From a virus: a stretch of DNA of 38,396 bases. Position 1 is the first letter of the stretch. The number at the start of each line of letters is the position of its first letter. The notes under the pieces are model-generated. The model saw only the letters and a program-made list of their open reading frames with translations, searched no databases and was not told the DNA's origin. Both the position numbers and the translations under genes were made by a program. Positions 28,237 to 36,242 of the stretch are shown in pieces. The DNA is taken from the IMG/VR virus record IMGVR_UViG_3300002242_000342, positions 1 through 38,396 of that record; one strand, written 5' to 3'.

Positions 28237-28561
28237 GCGCGTAACATACGTCGTTTACTCGCTTGAGTGGCCCACGGGGTCCTATGTCGGAATGACAGGG
28301 GATCTCGGGGCTCGCTTAGCGAAGCACAGGTCCCACTTCGGCACTGGAAAGCACCACTGCGCAGCAGCGCAAGAGCTATTCAACCGGTTCGGGTTCCCTA
28401 AGGCGACGGTTTTAGCCTTTACCGCCAGCAGATATGAGGCGGCGAAGCTGGAAAAGAAGCACACGCGCACAAGGGGCGCGGTGAACACGGACGGCAAGAG
28501 ACACTTTGACCTATTGGCGCGTCAGCGCGCATTCTTTGGAGGAACACATGCAAAGGCATAA
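28226..28561 (+). CDS. GIY-YIG nuclease domain protein
   Basis: The product has 111 residues. The GIY-YIG motifs are seen as YVVY (residues 8-11) and SYVGMT (19-24), with the catalytic-type Arg30 in LGARLAKHR and a glutamate in the later RYEAAKLEKKH helix. This is a single-domain form, as in many phage or UvrC-like nucleases. The start is the GTG at 28226, overlapping the previous gene by 11 bases; the long open frame upstream is only a shadow. It could be a homing or DNA-repair-type nuclease; no separate DNA-binding domain is seen. Confidence 0.82.
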   Translation: MKSRRVTYVVYSLEWPTGSYVGMTGDLGARLAKHRSHFGTGKHHCAAAQELFNRFGFPKATVLAFTASRYEAAKLEKKHTRTRGAVNTDGKRHFDLLARQRAFFGGTHAKA

Positions 28562-28790
28562 GCAAAACTTTGAAACACCGCAGCAGCGGACGGATTCCAT
28601 CAACCTAATGAACCTGCATTGCGGCGGACCCGTGGATGTCACAGAAGATGGGCTGTCAACGCCTTGGGGCGCGCAGCTTGAGGGCTCATGGATGATCTAC
28701 GTCCAGGCTGTGGAGGGGAAATACGCGGTAATAACTGCCATTGGCGAGCATTGTGGGTACGCCTGGGTAGAAAGTTACGAAAACGTGTAG
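28548..28790 (+). CDS. Hypothetical protein, 80 residues
   Basis: The start follows TTGGAGGAACAC and overlaps the nuclease gene by 14 bases. It has a polar front (KQNFETPQQRTDSINLMNLH) and a strand-rich rest (GSWMIYVQAVEGKYAVITAI). Not recognised. Confidence 0.6.
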   Translation: MQRHKQNFETPQQRTDSINLMNLHCGGPVDVTEDGLSTPWGAQLEGSWMIYVQAVEGKYAVITAIGEHCGYAWVESYENV

Positions 28791-28797
28791 AAAGTTG

Positions 28798-28826
28798 TTG
28801 ACTAGCGCTGCCATAGCGCATATTCT
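28798..28826 (+). promoter_or_regulatory. Sigma70-type promoter
   Basis: TTGACT and TATTCT are 17 bases apart. Confidence 0.7.
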
Positions 28827-28848
28827 AACAGCATAGGAGGAATTCACA

Positions 28849-29154
28849 ATGACAATGTGGGACTTAGACAAGTTAGTAGCCAACTTTGCCAAGCGATTGG
28901 CGGCGGGTGAGGTCATGGAAGACCCAAAGGACCTTCAGTTCTACGCGAATAACTCCAAGACAATCGAGATCGCCCTGCAGAGGGTCCAGGATTTGGACAA
29001 GGCTCGGGCAGAATACGCAAAAAGCCACTCCGGTGGCCCTAGAAGCGGAATGACGAGGCGCATATATGGCATTCGTCAGTGGGGAACTCTTACGGAACAG
29101 GAAGCAATCAACGTGCTGTGCGACGTTAGGCGAAGATTCGAGGGGGATAAGTAG
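28849..29154 (+). CDS. Hypothetical helical protein, 101 residues
   Basis: The product is helical and charged (DLDKLVANFAKRLAAGEVME, RVQDLDKARAEYAKSH), with a basic middle (GGPRSGMTRRIYG). Not recognised. Start after TAGGAGGAATTCACA. The next gene begins immediately after its stop. Confidence 0.65.
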   Translation: MTMWDLDKLVANFAKRLAAGEVMEDPKDLQFYANNSKTIEIALQRVQDLDKARAEYAKSHSGGPRSGMTRRIYGIRQWGTLTEQEAINVLCDVRRRFEGDK

Positions 29155-29418
29155 ATGACAACCAAAGAAGTACTAGATTTATTGTCCAGCCAGGGCCGAG
29201 AGTACCGACTCCGGACGTGCCTTGTCTCCAGTGACACCATTGAGGTGCACTCTGACGCAAGCGAGTTCAATGTTCGCGTAGTGAACCTGGAGCGGCAGCC
29301 TAGTGGTTGGCGTGTTCTGGGGCCACAAACCATGTGGGGTCCAAAGTACGACGTGACTATACACTCAACGGGCGAATTGGGCAGCATTCTGGACGCTGCG
29401 CTGGGGAGTAAGCGATGA
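29155..29418 (+). CDS. Hypothetical protein, 87 residues
   Basis: The ribosome site GAGGGGGAT lies in the end of the previous gene. Strand-rich, with a tryptophan-containing middle (ERQPSGWRVLGPQTMWGPKY). Not recognised. The stop overlaps the next start (ATGA). Confidence 0.6.
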   Translation: MTTKEVLDLLSSQGREYRLRTCLVSSDTIEVHSDASEFNVRVVNLERQPSGWRVLGPQTMWGPKYDVTIHSTGELGSILDAALGSKR

Positions 29419-29507
29419 ACGTGGACCACCCAGCGATAACTGTTTTGTCTTTCTTCAGCATCTGGTTCGGGATCATCGCGATCACCTATATCGTGGTGAC
29501 ACCATGA
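29415..29507 (+). CDS. Membrane microprotein, 30 residues
   Basis: It is nearly all hydrophobic (ITVLSFFSIWFGIIAITYIV), with a short polar N-terminus. It is locked to both neighbours by ATGA overlaps, which makes chance unlikely. Function unknown. Confidence 0.55.
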   Translation: MNVDHPAITVLSFFSIWFGIIAITYIVVTP

Positions 29508-29716
29508 CCAGGACGCTAGTTATACACCACCTTAGGGGCATTACCAGCGAGGAGATTTCGGAGTTCTACCCAAAGGACGGGGTCAGGATCCGCGTCTCGA
29601 TAGACGAAGACGGCCAGTACAACATAGCGAGAACTGGCGCTGGGCTCAAGCCCAAGGTCCGCAAGGCTTATTCAATGAACGAGGCAGCGGACATTGTTGT
29701 ATGGATGTCCATCTAG
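29504..29716 (+). CDS. Hypothetical protein, 70 residues
   Basis: The product is mixed (TRTLVIHHLRGITSEEISEF) with a basic middle (AGLKPKVRKAYSMNEAADIV). Not recognised. Its TAG stop shares CTAG with the stop of the convergent gene, and no terminator is seen between them. Confidence 0.6.
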   Translation: MTRTLVIHHLRGITSEEISEFYPKDGVRIRVSIDEDGQYNIARTGAGLKPKVRKAYSMNEAADIVVWMSI

Positions 29717-30684
29717 CGAATAATTGTTGTCAGCAATGACTTGGGTCTTATTATGACTGGGTTGTCCGCCCTTATTGCAGGAAGCGCAATGGCGTGCACG
29801 TCCTCTTCTGACGCAAAGTATGCGGAGATCATTGGCCTGTTGAGGTAAACCTTCCCAACTGTTCCTGTTCCGTAGAACATTGGGGTAGTTGTTAGGGGGA
29901 ACTCGAAGGTCACGTCAAGTGTCTCCGGATCCCTTGTCGCGAATGTCAGCCCGGTCTCTATGGTTGTGTTTGCTATCTGCGGGATAACCTCGAAGTCGAA
30001 CCTGCACATGAGTAGGTCGCCAGTCCTGCATTCCGAGAAGTCCAGCGTTCCTGTCGATCCGTCAGCCCAACCGGAGAACCCGAAGTTGTATAGACTCGAA
30101 ACACCGTATGGAAGGTGCTGTCCGCCAAAGATCCCAAGGCCGACGTGTGGCAGTGGCGTTGGGGTGCTCCAATATGGAATGTCTGACGAAAGATGAACCT
30201 CGTAGTCAAACTCCAGCTTCATCCACTCACCAGATTCGGCCATCTCGCTGGTGTAGAGTATCCCGTCAGTTCCCTCCCATGCGTAGGATGCGTTCGACAC
30301 GCTGGAGCCAGACCCGTGTTCTGCAGGATCGCTACCTAGCGCTCCCCTGGACACGCCAGTCAACTGGTTTCCAGAAACCGCTCCGTATTCAACGATCTCG
30401 ACGCCGCCAATTATCGCCCTGCCGCCCGATGGATTGAATCCTGCTGAAGAGTCCAGGGTTACTGTTGTTGCCAGTGAGTCAATAGCCATGAACAGTTCCG
30501 TTGACACAGTTGTCTTACCCTTGAATCCTGCGGTGAATTCGTAACCGCCATTTAACCCCGTGTTCTCTGGGGCGGAGTCTTGCCATTGTTGCGTCAGGAG
30601 TTCTGAAAGTTGCTTGTTGTTTAGGGCCGCAGCAATTCGCTGCTTCATATTCTGCGTAAAAATAAAATTGTTCTTCGATGGCAC
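29713..30684 (-). CDS. Tail-tip or fibre-region structural protein, 323 residues, GTG start
   Basis: The N-terminus (MKQRIAAALNNKQLSELLTQ, after a short extra start) matches the N-terminal module of the 137-residue protein at 23314. The rest is strand-rich with many glycines and prolines (ATTVTLDSSAGFNPSGGRAI, DTLDVTFEFPLTTTP-like), and it ends with a strand pair. It lies at the end of the leftward fibre group, so a distal tail role fits. The GTG at 30684 has AAGGAG at the right distance; an internal ATG at MKQR is an alternative. Confidence 0.6.
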   Translation of the reverse strand: MPSKNNFIFTQNMKQRIAAALNNKQLSELLTQQWQDSAPENTGLNGGYEFTAGFKGKTTVSTELFMAIDSLATTVTLDSSAGFNPSGGRAIIGGVEIVEYGAVSGNQLTGVSRGALGSDPAEHGSGSSVSNASYAWEGTDGILYTSEMAESGEWMKLEFDYEVHLSSDIPYWSTPTPLPHVGLGIFGGQHLPYGVSSLYNFGFSGWADGSTGTLDFSECRTGDLLMCRFDFEVIPQIANTTIETGLTFATRDPETLDVTFEFPLTTTPMFYGTGTVGKVYLNRPMISAYFASEEDVHAIALPAIRADNPVIIRPKSLLTTIIR

Positions 30685-30716
30685 TGTGCACTCCTTGGTT
30701 TCTGCGGTCGCAGGTT

Positions 30717-30757
30717 AAACGCCCCCCTCCTAGACCACAAGTCGGAGAGGGGCGCGG
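30717..30757 (-). terminator. Probable terminator between two fibre-region genes
   Basis: A minus-strand stem CGCCCCTCTCC...GGAGGGGGGCG is followed by TTTAA. The U-run is short, so termination may be partial. A run of eight C (minus strand) at 30773-30780 precedes it. Confidence 0.55.
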
Positions 30758-30789
30758 CTTTCAACCTATTCAGGGGGGGGATTGTTGGC

Positions 30790-32601
30790 CTAAATAAAAA
30801 GTCTTACTTCGATCTCCTGCCCGTCCTTGCCTTCAGGCGGTGTTATTGTTACTCCGTCGATGTCGCTGCTCACGCTGTAGTCCCGTGAAATGCGCCCACC
30901 CTCAAGCACTTGCGCAAAGGTACACGTTTCGCCGGGGAACTCGATTGGATCTTGTCCAGAGACGGTGTGCTCTGTCGAAGATATATCCATTGTCTGTCCT
31001 GGTCCCATGACGAATGTGTCGACTAGGTCGTCCTCATCGTCCGGGGAATCCGTCAGAAGCCTGTGCCTGGGGAACCCAAACGCCTGGCTGCCGTTGGAGT
31101 ACACCATCATCTCATCAACACCCGCAGTCAGCATTGAGTATACGTTGAATGCGGAGTCCTGGTGGTTCCAGGCTCCATCAACCTTGACATATACATCAAA
31201 GCCACCATCGCACTGAATGAACACTCCTGGGCCGAAATCGGACGGGTCCATGCCGACGAAGTCTCCGCCCGGCTCATCTTCAGATGTTGGGATGGGTGTG
31301 AAGGTGTAGGATGCCGGCCCGTCTGCCGCGTCAAGGGCTGCGTTTATGGCTTCGAACACGTCTGTGATGATGGTGTTTTCTGAAGCGATGATGTCTTCAA
31401 AGGTAACGACAGAGTCACTAAGTCTACACCAGAAGTGTAGGCCCATTCTGTTCTGCACGTTGAAGTCGTTGGACTCCTCCAGAAGATACCATACCACGCC
31501 ATCTGGGCTGTAGTGTAGCTTGATTGTCGTGTCTCCGATCCTTGAGAACCTATAGTAGCCGAAGAACTGCTGGATTAGCTTGTTGTATGCTTCGTGGGCT
31601 TCATCATTTTCTATTGATCCGCCAGAGTACGGTGAGCCGATTGTGCCCAGAAAGTCAACAAGCCCATTCCGGCTGCTGACGGTTGAGTGCTCCCAGTGTG
31701 CGGCAACCACACGCTTGGGCCACCATGGCAACCCCCAGACCTCCTGTCCGTCGTACACACCCAGAACTGATTCGCCACCCACCTCGATGCCGTGCCAGCC
31801 TGGAGCGCCTTCGTAATTTCCGGAGAACACATCAAACACGAGGTCGTGCCAACTGTACCCTGGTCCTTCGTTTCTCATGAATCCAAGATTAAAGAACTGC
31901 TGTGATTCTGCGTTGTCGAGCGAGTCGGGCTCGTACTCTTGAAGAACAATGGCGATCTGCTCTACGGCAAATCCGTCGTCGACCCGCGTCGGCTCGCCTT
32001 CGTCATGCCCTTTACCGGCATTTGGCCCAAAGTTCCAGCCAGACAGCTTAAACACTATCGAGCCGCCGGGGCCGACGTCCGGAAGCTCTGCTTTAAAGTT
32101 TGGCGAGTCACCGTCACCAACCAGTAAGCTGGTGGAGACGATCAGTTGCTCGTTGTCGTTGTCTATAGTATATGAATTTGGAGGACCAAACTCGTCAAAG
32201 TCGATGTCGAAACCGGGCGCGTCCTGCAGCTCTCCTTCCGCATCGATTGATGCTTCCCAGAGATCAAGGTAGTGGTACACAGGCTCTACAACCTCGCCGG
32301 CCTCTAGCGTGAAACTTCCGCTTGCGCCAACGCCAGTTGATGCCGCAAGTTCCTCTCCCGTGTCTGTTCTAACCATTGAGAAAGAGGACTCTTCAATCCA
32401 GCTTCCCTCTCCGAAAGACCAAGTGTACTCAACTCCTGATTCAAGGTTGAATACGTCAGATCCGCTGGCACCCGCTTCAAGCGTGTGGGCGGCGATCTGA
32501 ATGTTCTCTTCGTTGATGTTTTGGTAGATTCTGACCCACTGTCCCTGCCAGCCATCACCATATGTGTCGTTTTCTATAATTTCAATTTGTACTTGGGGCA
32601 T
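30790..32601 (-). CDS. Tail fibre-like protein, 603 residues
   Basis: This is a large acidic, strand-rich protein. Residues 1-110 begin QIEIIENDTYGDGWQGQWV, a D-Y-G-D-G-W type loop seen in calcium-binding beta domains of surface proteins. Then follow a long beta-rich part with many aromatic and glycine residues (KLSGWNFGPNAGKGHDEGEP, IGDTTIKLHYSPDGVVWYLL) like a concanavalin-type carbohydrate-binding fold, and a C-terminal strand domain. It probably reads a host surface sugar or protein. The start at 32601 follows AGGAG. A hairpin without a U-run precedes it. Confidence 0.65.
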   Translation of the reverse strand: MPQVQIEIIENDTYGDGWQGQWVRIYQNINEENIQIAAHTLEAGASGSDVFNLESGVEYTWSFGEGSWIEESSFSMVRTDTGEELAASTGVGASGSFTLEAGEVVEPVYHYLDLWEASIDAEGELQDAPGFDIDFDEFGPPNSYTIDNDNEQLIVSTSLLVGDGDSPNFKAELPDVGPGGSIVFKLSGWNFGPNAGKGHDEGEPTRVDDGFAVEQIAIVLQEYEPDSLDNAESQQFFNLGFMRNEGPGYSWHDLVFDVFSGNYEGAPGWHGIEVGGESVLGVYDGQEVWGLPWWPKRVVAAHWEHSTVSSRNGLVDFLGTIGSPYSGGSIENDEAHEAYNKLIQQFFGYYRFSRIGDTTIKLHYSPDGVVWYLLEESNDFNVQNRMGLHFWCRLSDSVVTFEDIIASENTIITDVFEAINAALDAADGPASYTFTPIPTSEDEPGGDFVGMDPSDFGPGVFIQCDGGFDVYVKVDGAWNHQDSAFNVYSMLTAGVDEMMVYSNGSQAFGFPRHRLLTDSPDDEDDLVDTFVMGPGQTMDISSTEHTVSGQDPIEFPGETCTFAQVLEGGRISRDYSVSSDIDGVTITPPEGKDGQEIEVRLFI

Positions 32602-32622
32602 TACATTCTCCTAATGGGATGC

Positions 32623-32648
32623 GGGAGGGGGCACGACGGCCCCCTCCC
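32623..32648 (-). other. Strong intergenic hairpin without U-run
   Basis: A perfect ten-base stem GGGAGGGGGC / GCCCCCTCCC with six-base loop, between the coiled-coil fibre gene and the next fibre gene. The missing U-run argues against simple termination; an RNA processing or stability element is possible. Confidence 0.55.
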
Positions 32649-32655
32649 AAATGGG

Positions 32656-34578
32656 TTAGCAGATTGACCAGCTTCCGTCACCATTGGAAATCAATGACAA
32701 CATGGCGTAATCGAAAGAGATGGAGAATCCAGCGGAGCCATCGATGACACCGCCAATAACAGACACCGGACTTGCGGTGAATCCTGTCCCGAGAGCCTTG
32801 ATCTCGACCTTTCTTCCGGCTACTGCGCCAGCAGGAAGGTTTACAGTGGAGCCAGTGGCTGCTGCAACATGGTAGCTGGTAGCGCCCATGTCCAGTGACG
32901 CGCCGGAACCGACTAACTCGTAAGAGTACACCACTGGAACGGTAGCAAAACTTCCGCCAGCCATGGCGTCAAGGTTTGCTGAATACGCTTGAGTATCGCT
33001 TCCGATTGCGTGGGAGTCCTTCCAGCCATCAAGATCAGACTGGATAGCGGCTTCAGCGGCCTCGGCCCGAGCAGTTTCTGCGGCCACGGCGTCAGAAGAA
33101 GCCTCACCAAGCGCCTCAATGTCTGACTGAAGCGAAGCAACGTCAGCGTTGTGTGTCGCCAGCAGGTTGTTCACTGCCGTTGTCACAACTCCGTCAGCGC
33201 TTTCAAACGCTTCGATGACTTCCGTGATTGAATCCACAAACTCCGGGTCGATGTTGCTAAGAACGCTGTCGACCCGAGCATCGATAGCAGCCTCTGCGGA
33301 CAGTGCTCTAGCAGCCTCTGCGGCCAACGCAGCGTCGTTATTTGCAACGTAGGCAGCAAGTGCAGCATCTGTTGCTGCATCAGCCTCTGATCTTGTGGTT
33401 GCTTCAGCAGCCAAGTCGTCAGCAACGTCGTTTAGCGCGCCAGCCAGGACATCGTCCGCTGCGGTGCGCAGTGCCGCTTCGCTCTCGTCCGCAGCCTGTC
33501 TAGCTGCAGCTTCGTCAGAAACAGCGGTAGTCAGAACGCCCTCGGCGTCGGTCGCCCTATTTGTTTCGGCTAAAATTGCGGATGCGTTTGCTGCTTCCGC
33601 AAGCTGTGCTCGCGTGGCTTCTGCGGCGATAGCGTCAGCATTAACACCGTCTGCAGCCTCGTAAGCGGTTTGCATATCGCCCATGTCGCTCGCAAAGGCT
33701 TCGTCTGCCGCTACTCTGGCTGCAGATTCCGCAGCGATTGCGTCTCCAAGGTCGGAATCGGCGGACTCAAGGGCTGTAACAGCGTCGTCTAGTTCGGAGG
33801 AAACGCCATCTATGGCCGATTGAAGCGCATCGTCAGCACCTTCTGATTCCTGCGATAATTCCGCTAATTGCGAAGATAATGCAGCGTCTCCGGCCTGACT
33901 TGCAGCGTCTAGTTCCGCAACAAGGCTGAAGTAGTCCGCCTGAATGGCGGCATCTGCGGCAGTAAGTGCCGTTACTGCAGCGTTAAGCTCTGAAGTGTGT
34001 GTGCCCATGACGGTCGTGATTGCTTCCGAGAGGTCATCGTCGGCGTCTTGGAAGGCAGCGACGACTTCCGTCAGTGAGTCGAGTGCGCTTGGGTCGACGT
34101 TAGAGATGATGTCGTTGATCATCGCCTCCAGTTCGTCGTCCTTTGCTGTGCGCGCTGATGCTTCTGCCTCAACCGATGCAGATCGTGCTGCTGATTCGGC
34201 TGCGATTGCAGCGGAAAGAACATCGTCTGCCGCGTCTCTAGCTGCTGCCTCTGCAGCATCACCTGCAGCCATGGACTCAAGGATCGCCGCTTCTGCGGCA
34301 AGCGCCCGAGCCTCTTCGTCTGCAACGAGGCCAAGTGCTGCTACGTTGAGTGCGTCTACATATAGCTTGTTTGTTAAGTGTCCATCACTAGATGGAGCTG
34401 CGCTTGAGGAGGCAACAAAGTCTCCCAGCGCCAATTCTGCTGTTACCTGAAGTCTGTGAAGCTCCATTAATCCTTCAAGGGATTGGTGGTGCTGTCCTAC
34501 GGAATCTTCAGAGATCCTTCCATCAGCAAACTCGCCTGAAACTGCGAGTGCTGCATCGTGTCCTAAGTTAAATGACAT
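32656..34578 (-). CDS. Coiled-coil tail fibre with C-terminal tip domain, 640 residues
   Basis: Residues about 90-540 are an alanine-rich coiled coil (AAEAAARDAADD, AIAAESAARSASVEAE) in long heptad runs, as in trimeric fibre shafts. A block near residue 160 (SNVDPSALDSLTEVVAAFQD) returns near residue 460 (SNIDPEFVDSITEVIEAFES), an internal duplication. The last ~110 residues form a compact tip domain (STVNLPAGAVAGRKVEIKAL, then VIDGSAGF, ending SWSIC) shared with the protein at 34618. The N-terminal ~60 residues probably attach to the tail. Start ATG at 34578 after AAGGAT. Confidence 0.8.
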   Translation of the reverse strand: MSFNLGHDAALAVSGEFADGRISEDSVGQHHQSLEGLMELHRLQVTAELALGDFVASSSAAPSSDGHLTNKLYVDALNVAALGLVADEEARALAAEAAILESMAAGDAAEAAARDAADDVLSAAIAAESAARSASVEAEASARTAKDDELEAMINDIISNVDPSALDSLTEVVAAFQDADDDLSEAITTVMGTHTSELNAAVTALTAADAAIQADYFSLVAELDAASQAGDAALSSQLAELSQESEGADDALQSAIDGVSSELDDAVTALESADSDLGDAIAAESAARVAADEAFASDMGDMQTAYEAADGVNADAIAAEATRAQLAEAANASAILAETNRATDAEGVLTTAVSDEAAARQAADESEAALRTAADDVLAGALNDVADDLAAEATTRSEADAATDAALAAYVANNDAALAAEAARALSAEAAIDARVDSVLSNIDPEFVDSITEVIEAFESADGVVTTAVNNLLATHNADVASLQSDIEALGEASSDAVAAETARAEAAEAAIQSDLDGWKDSHAIGSDTQAYSANLDAMAGGSFATVPVVYSYELVGSGASLDMGATSYHVAAATGSTVNLPAGAVAGRKVEIKALGTGFTASPVSVIGGVIDGSAGFSISFDYAMLSLISNGDGSWSIC

Positions 34579-34617
34579 ATCTTATCCTTATGGGTTTTAT
34601 TGTTTTGTCGGGGGGGG

Positions 34618-35172
34618 TTATAAAATCAGCCACTCATTGTCGCATTGTACAAGTGTTATGGCAGATCTTGGGAAAATCATGCTGTAAAACTCTTGACCGT
34701 CTACCGTCTGTCCATTTGTTGGCATAATAGAAACCGGGTTCTGCTGTGAGCACGCGGGGCTCGCCTTTATATTCAGAACCCTTCCGTCTCTTGTTGCCGG
34801 AAGTGAAACAATAACCGACCCCGGAGCCTTCAGGATGACAACATCGTCCTCTGGTTGTACTATGTACACATCTGCGGATGTGGGCTTCACCGACATTGTC
34901 GATGAGCCGGACACGTTTCCAACAGAAGTAATGTAATCCGCACATTGCTGCGCACTCTCAAACGGGTTATCGTTAGCGTCCCTGAAAACATGGTACGGAA
35001 TCTTGTAGAACTCGTATTCCTTGTTGTCGGGAGTTGACTTAATGTCGTTTATTACGCTCACCGCGTCTCCATCCGCCTCGCCGGATAAACACGCATTGAA
35101 ATAGACTGGGTTCGAGGATCCCTCAAAGTTTATACAGTTACCTTCGTCATTTCTGACAATTTTAATGGCCAT
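34618..35172 (-). CDS. Short fibre/tip protein, 184 residues
   Basis: The C-terminal half (VIVSLPATRDGRVLNIKASP, then TVDGQEFYSMIFPRSAITLV, ending EWLIL) matches the tip of the 640-residue fibre: a strand, Pro-Ala, Gly-Arg, a strand ending in Lys-Ala, an x-DG motif and a final tryptophan. The N-terminal half is different and could be the attachment part. It heads the leftward fibre group and follows a sigma70-type promoter. The ATG at 35172 has AGGGGG at a suitable distance. It may be a second receptor-binding protein or a chaperone-like copy. Confidence 0.65.
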   Translation of the reverse strand: MAIKIVRNDEGNCINFEGSSNPVYFNACLSGEADGDAVSVINDIKSTPDNKEYEFYKIPYHVFRDANDNPFESAQQCADYITSVGNVSGSSTMSVKPTSADVYIVQPEDDVVILKAPGSVIVSLPATRDGRVLNIKASPACSQQNPVSIMPTNGQTVDGQEFYSMIFPRSAITLVQCDNEWLIL

Positions 35173-35201
35173 TATCAGCCCCCTGATATGTCTGTCCGGT
35201 A

Positions 35202-35231
35202 CTTATACCACATGCGGCAGTATCGAGTCAA
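35202..35231 (-). promoter_or_regulatory. Sigma70-type promoter for the fibre group
   Basis: TTGACT and TATAAG are 18 bases apart on the minus strand. The -10 region (TGTGGTATAAG) also resembles the late motif. Confidence 0.6.
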
Positions 35232-35262
35232 GGCGAAATCAGCCAAGTAAAGCAAAAAATCC

Positions 35263-35291
35263 TTGACACAATAAATTCCGGCGTGTAATCT
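35263..35291 (+). promoter_or_regulatory. Sigma70-type promoter
   Basis: TTGACA and TAATCT are 17 bases apart, divergent from the fibre-group promoter, with 31 bases between their -35 boxes. Confidence 0.75.
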
Positions 35292-35318
35292 TGTCGTGAA
35301 ACCTAAAAAGGGGGAATT

Positions 35319-35822
35319 TTGAAATACTTATTACCAACATTATTATTAGTAGCGGCTTGTGGTGAACCAGAAGTCGTAGAAGTTATCGTCGAGAAAGAAG
35401 TGATCGTAGAAAAGGAAGTCATCGTTGAAGTCGAGGCTAAATTCGAGTGCACAAGCACTGGCGTTGTAGCATCGGCATACCACAGCGGCGAGAACGACCA
35501 TGGTGAGCCAGAGATCACCCTGGACGTCAGCCTTCTCATGTGCAACACCAAAGAAGGTACTATGAACAAGGTCAACGTGTACTACTGGGACATGCTTGAC
35601 GCACCCGACATTATGGTTGATGGAGACAGCGACAAGATCGAAATCGTTGCATCATACGTCTACTACGGTCAACCTGAAGATCAGCCACTTGTGCAGTTGC
35701 CTCGCATGTTCATCGAGCAGTGCCAAAAGGGCGCGGCGTTCGACACCGAGTGGGAATGCGGAGGGTTGACAGTCAACGAAGGGATTCAGGTTGTACTTGG
35801 CGAAGTGGTTCTGGAGGAATAA
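35319..35822 (+). CDS. Lipoprotein with a valine-glutamate-lysine repeat, 167 residues, TTG start
   Basis: The N-terminus (KYLLPTLLLVAAC) is a signal peptide with a lipobox LVAAC, so the protein should be lipid-anchored after cleavage before Cys14. Directly after come near-identical short repeats (VEVIVEKEVIVEKEVIVEVE), likely an extended strand or coiled linker. The remaining ~120 residues are a soluble acidic domain with several cysteines (SLLMCNTKEG, FIEQCQKGAA, EWECGG). It could act in superinfection exclusion or lysis from the outer membrane; that is inference. The start is TTG at 35319 after AAGGGGG. Confidence 0.75.
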   Translation: MKYLLPTLLLVAACGEPEVVEVIVEKEVIVEKEVIVEVEAKFECTSTGVVASAYHSGENDHGEPEITLDVSLLMCNTKEGTMNKVNVYYWDMLDAPDIMVDGDSDKIEIVASYVYYGQPEDQPLVQLPRMFIEQCQKGAAFDTEWECGGLTVNEGIQVVLGEVVLEE

Positions 35823-36067
35823 TGAACTATCTTGATAAATTCAGCAAACTTAGCCACGATGCGCTTCAGAAGTCGGCAGACGACGCAGCAATGCACAGGT
35901 TTGAACTTGAGAATCTCGACATGCAGATGTTGAACAGCCCGCACAAGTTCACCGACCGGGAGCAGACCGAGCTTCAGGAAGTGCTGGAACTCGTCATCAC
36001 ACTTGAGAACGAGATCCATGCGGAAATCCAGGGTCGAGAAGCCAGGAGACAACGTCAGTGGCTCTAA
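35822..36067 (+). CDS. Hypothetical helical protein, 81 residues
   Basis: TAATG ties it to the lipoprotein stop, with GGAGG upstream. Helical with charged heptads (REQTELQEVLELVITLENEI). Not recognised. Confidence 0.65.
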   Translation: MNYLDKFSKLSHDALQKSADDAAMHRFELENLDMQMLNSPHKFTDREQTELQEVLELVITLENEIHAEIQGREARRQRQWL

Positions 36068-36075
36068 TAGAGAAG

Positions 36076-36222
36076 ATGATGTTTACGGGGGTGACCAGGA
36101 TACTGGCGCCCATCGTGATTATCTTGGCCATGGCCTATTTTCTGGCGCGTTGCGAGATCGCATATTGGGGTCACGTAAGAAAGTCAAAGAAAACACTTGA
36201 CTCACCTAGCGACGATGGCTAG
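36076..36222 (+). CDS. Small membrane protein, 48 residues
   Basis: One hydrophobic span (ILAPIVIILAMAYFLA) with a basic, then polar C-terminus (HVRKSKKTLDSPSDDG). The ribosome site (AGAGAAG) is weak; a second ATG follows at once. The next promoter overlaps its 3' end. Function unknown. Confidence 0.45.
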   Translation: MMFTGVTRILAPIVIILAMAYFLARCEIAYWGHVRKSKKTLDSPSDDG

Positions 36223-36225
36223 TTT
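36197..36225 (+). promoter_or_regulatory. Sigma70-type promoter
   Basis: TTGACT and TAGTTT are 17 bases apart. Confidence 0.65.
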
Positions 36226-36242
36226 ATTGGTGGGAGGATAGA

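Noticed and set aside
32623-32648. Terminator between fibre genes
   Set aside because: The hairpin is strong but has no U-run on either strand, so it is listed only as a hairpin.
33944-34450. Alanine/serine-rich plus-strand frame of 168 codons
   Set aside because: Antisense shadow of the alanine coiled-coil fibre; no ribosome site or promoter.
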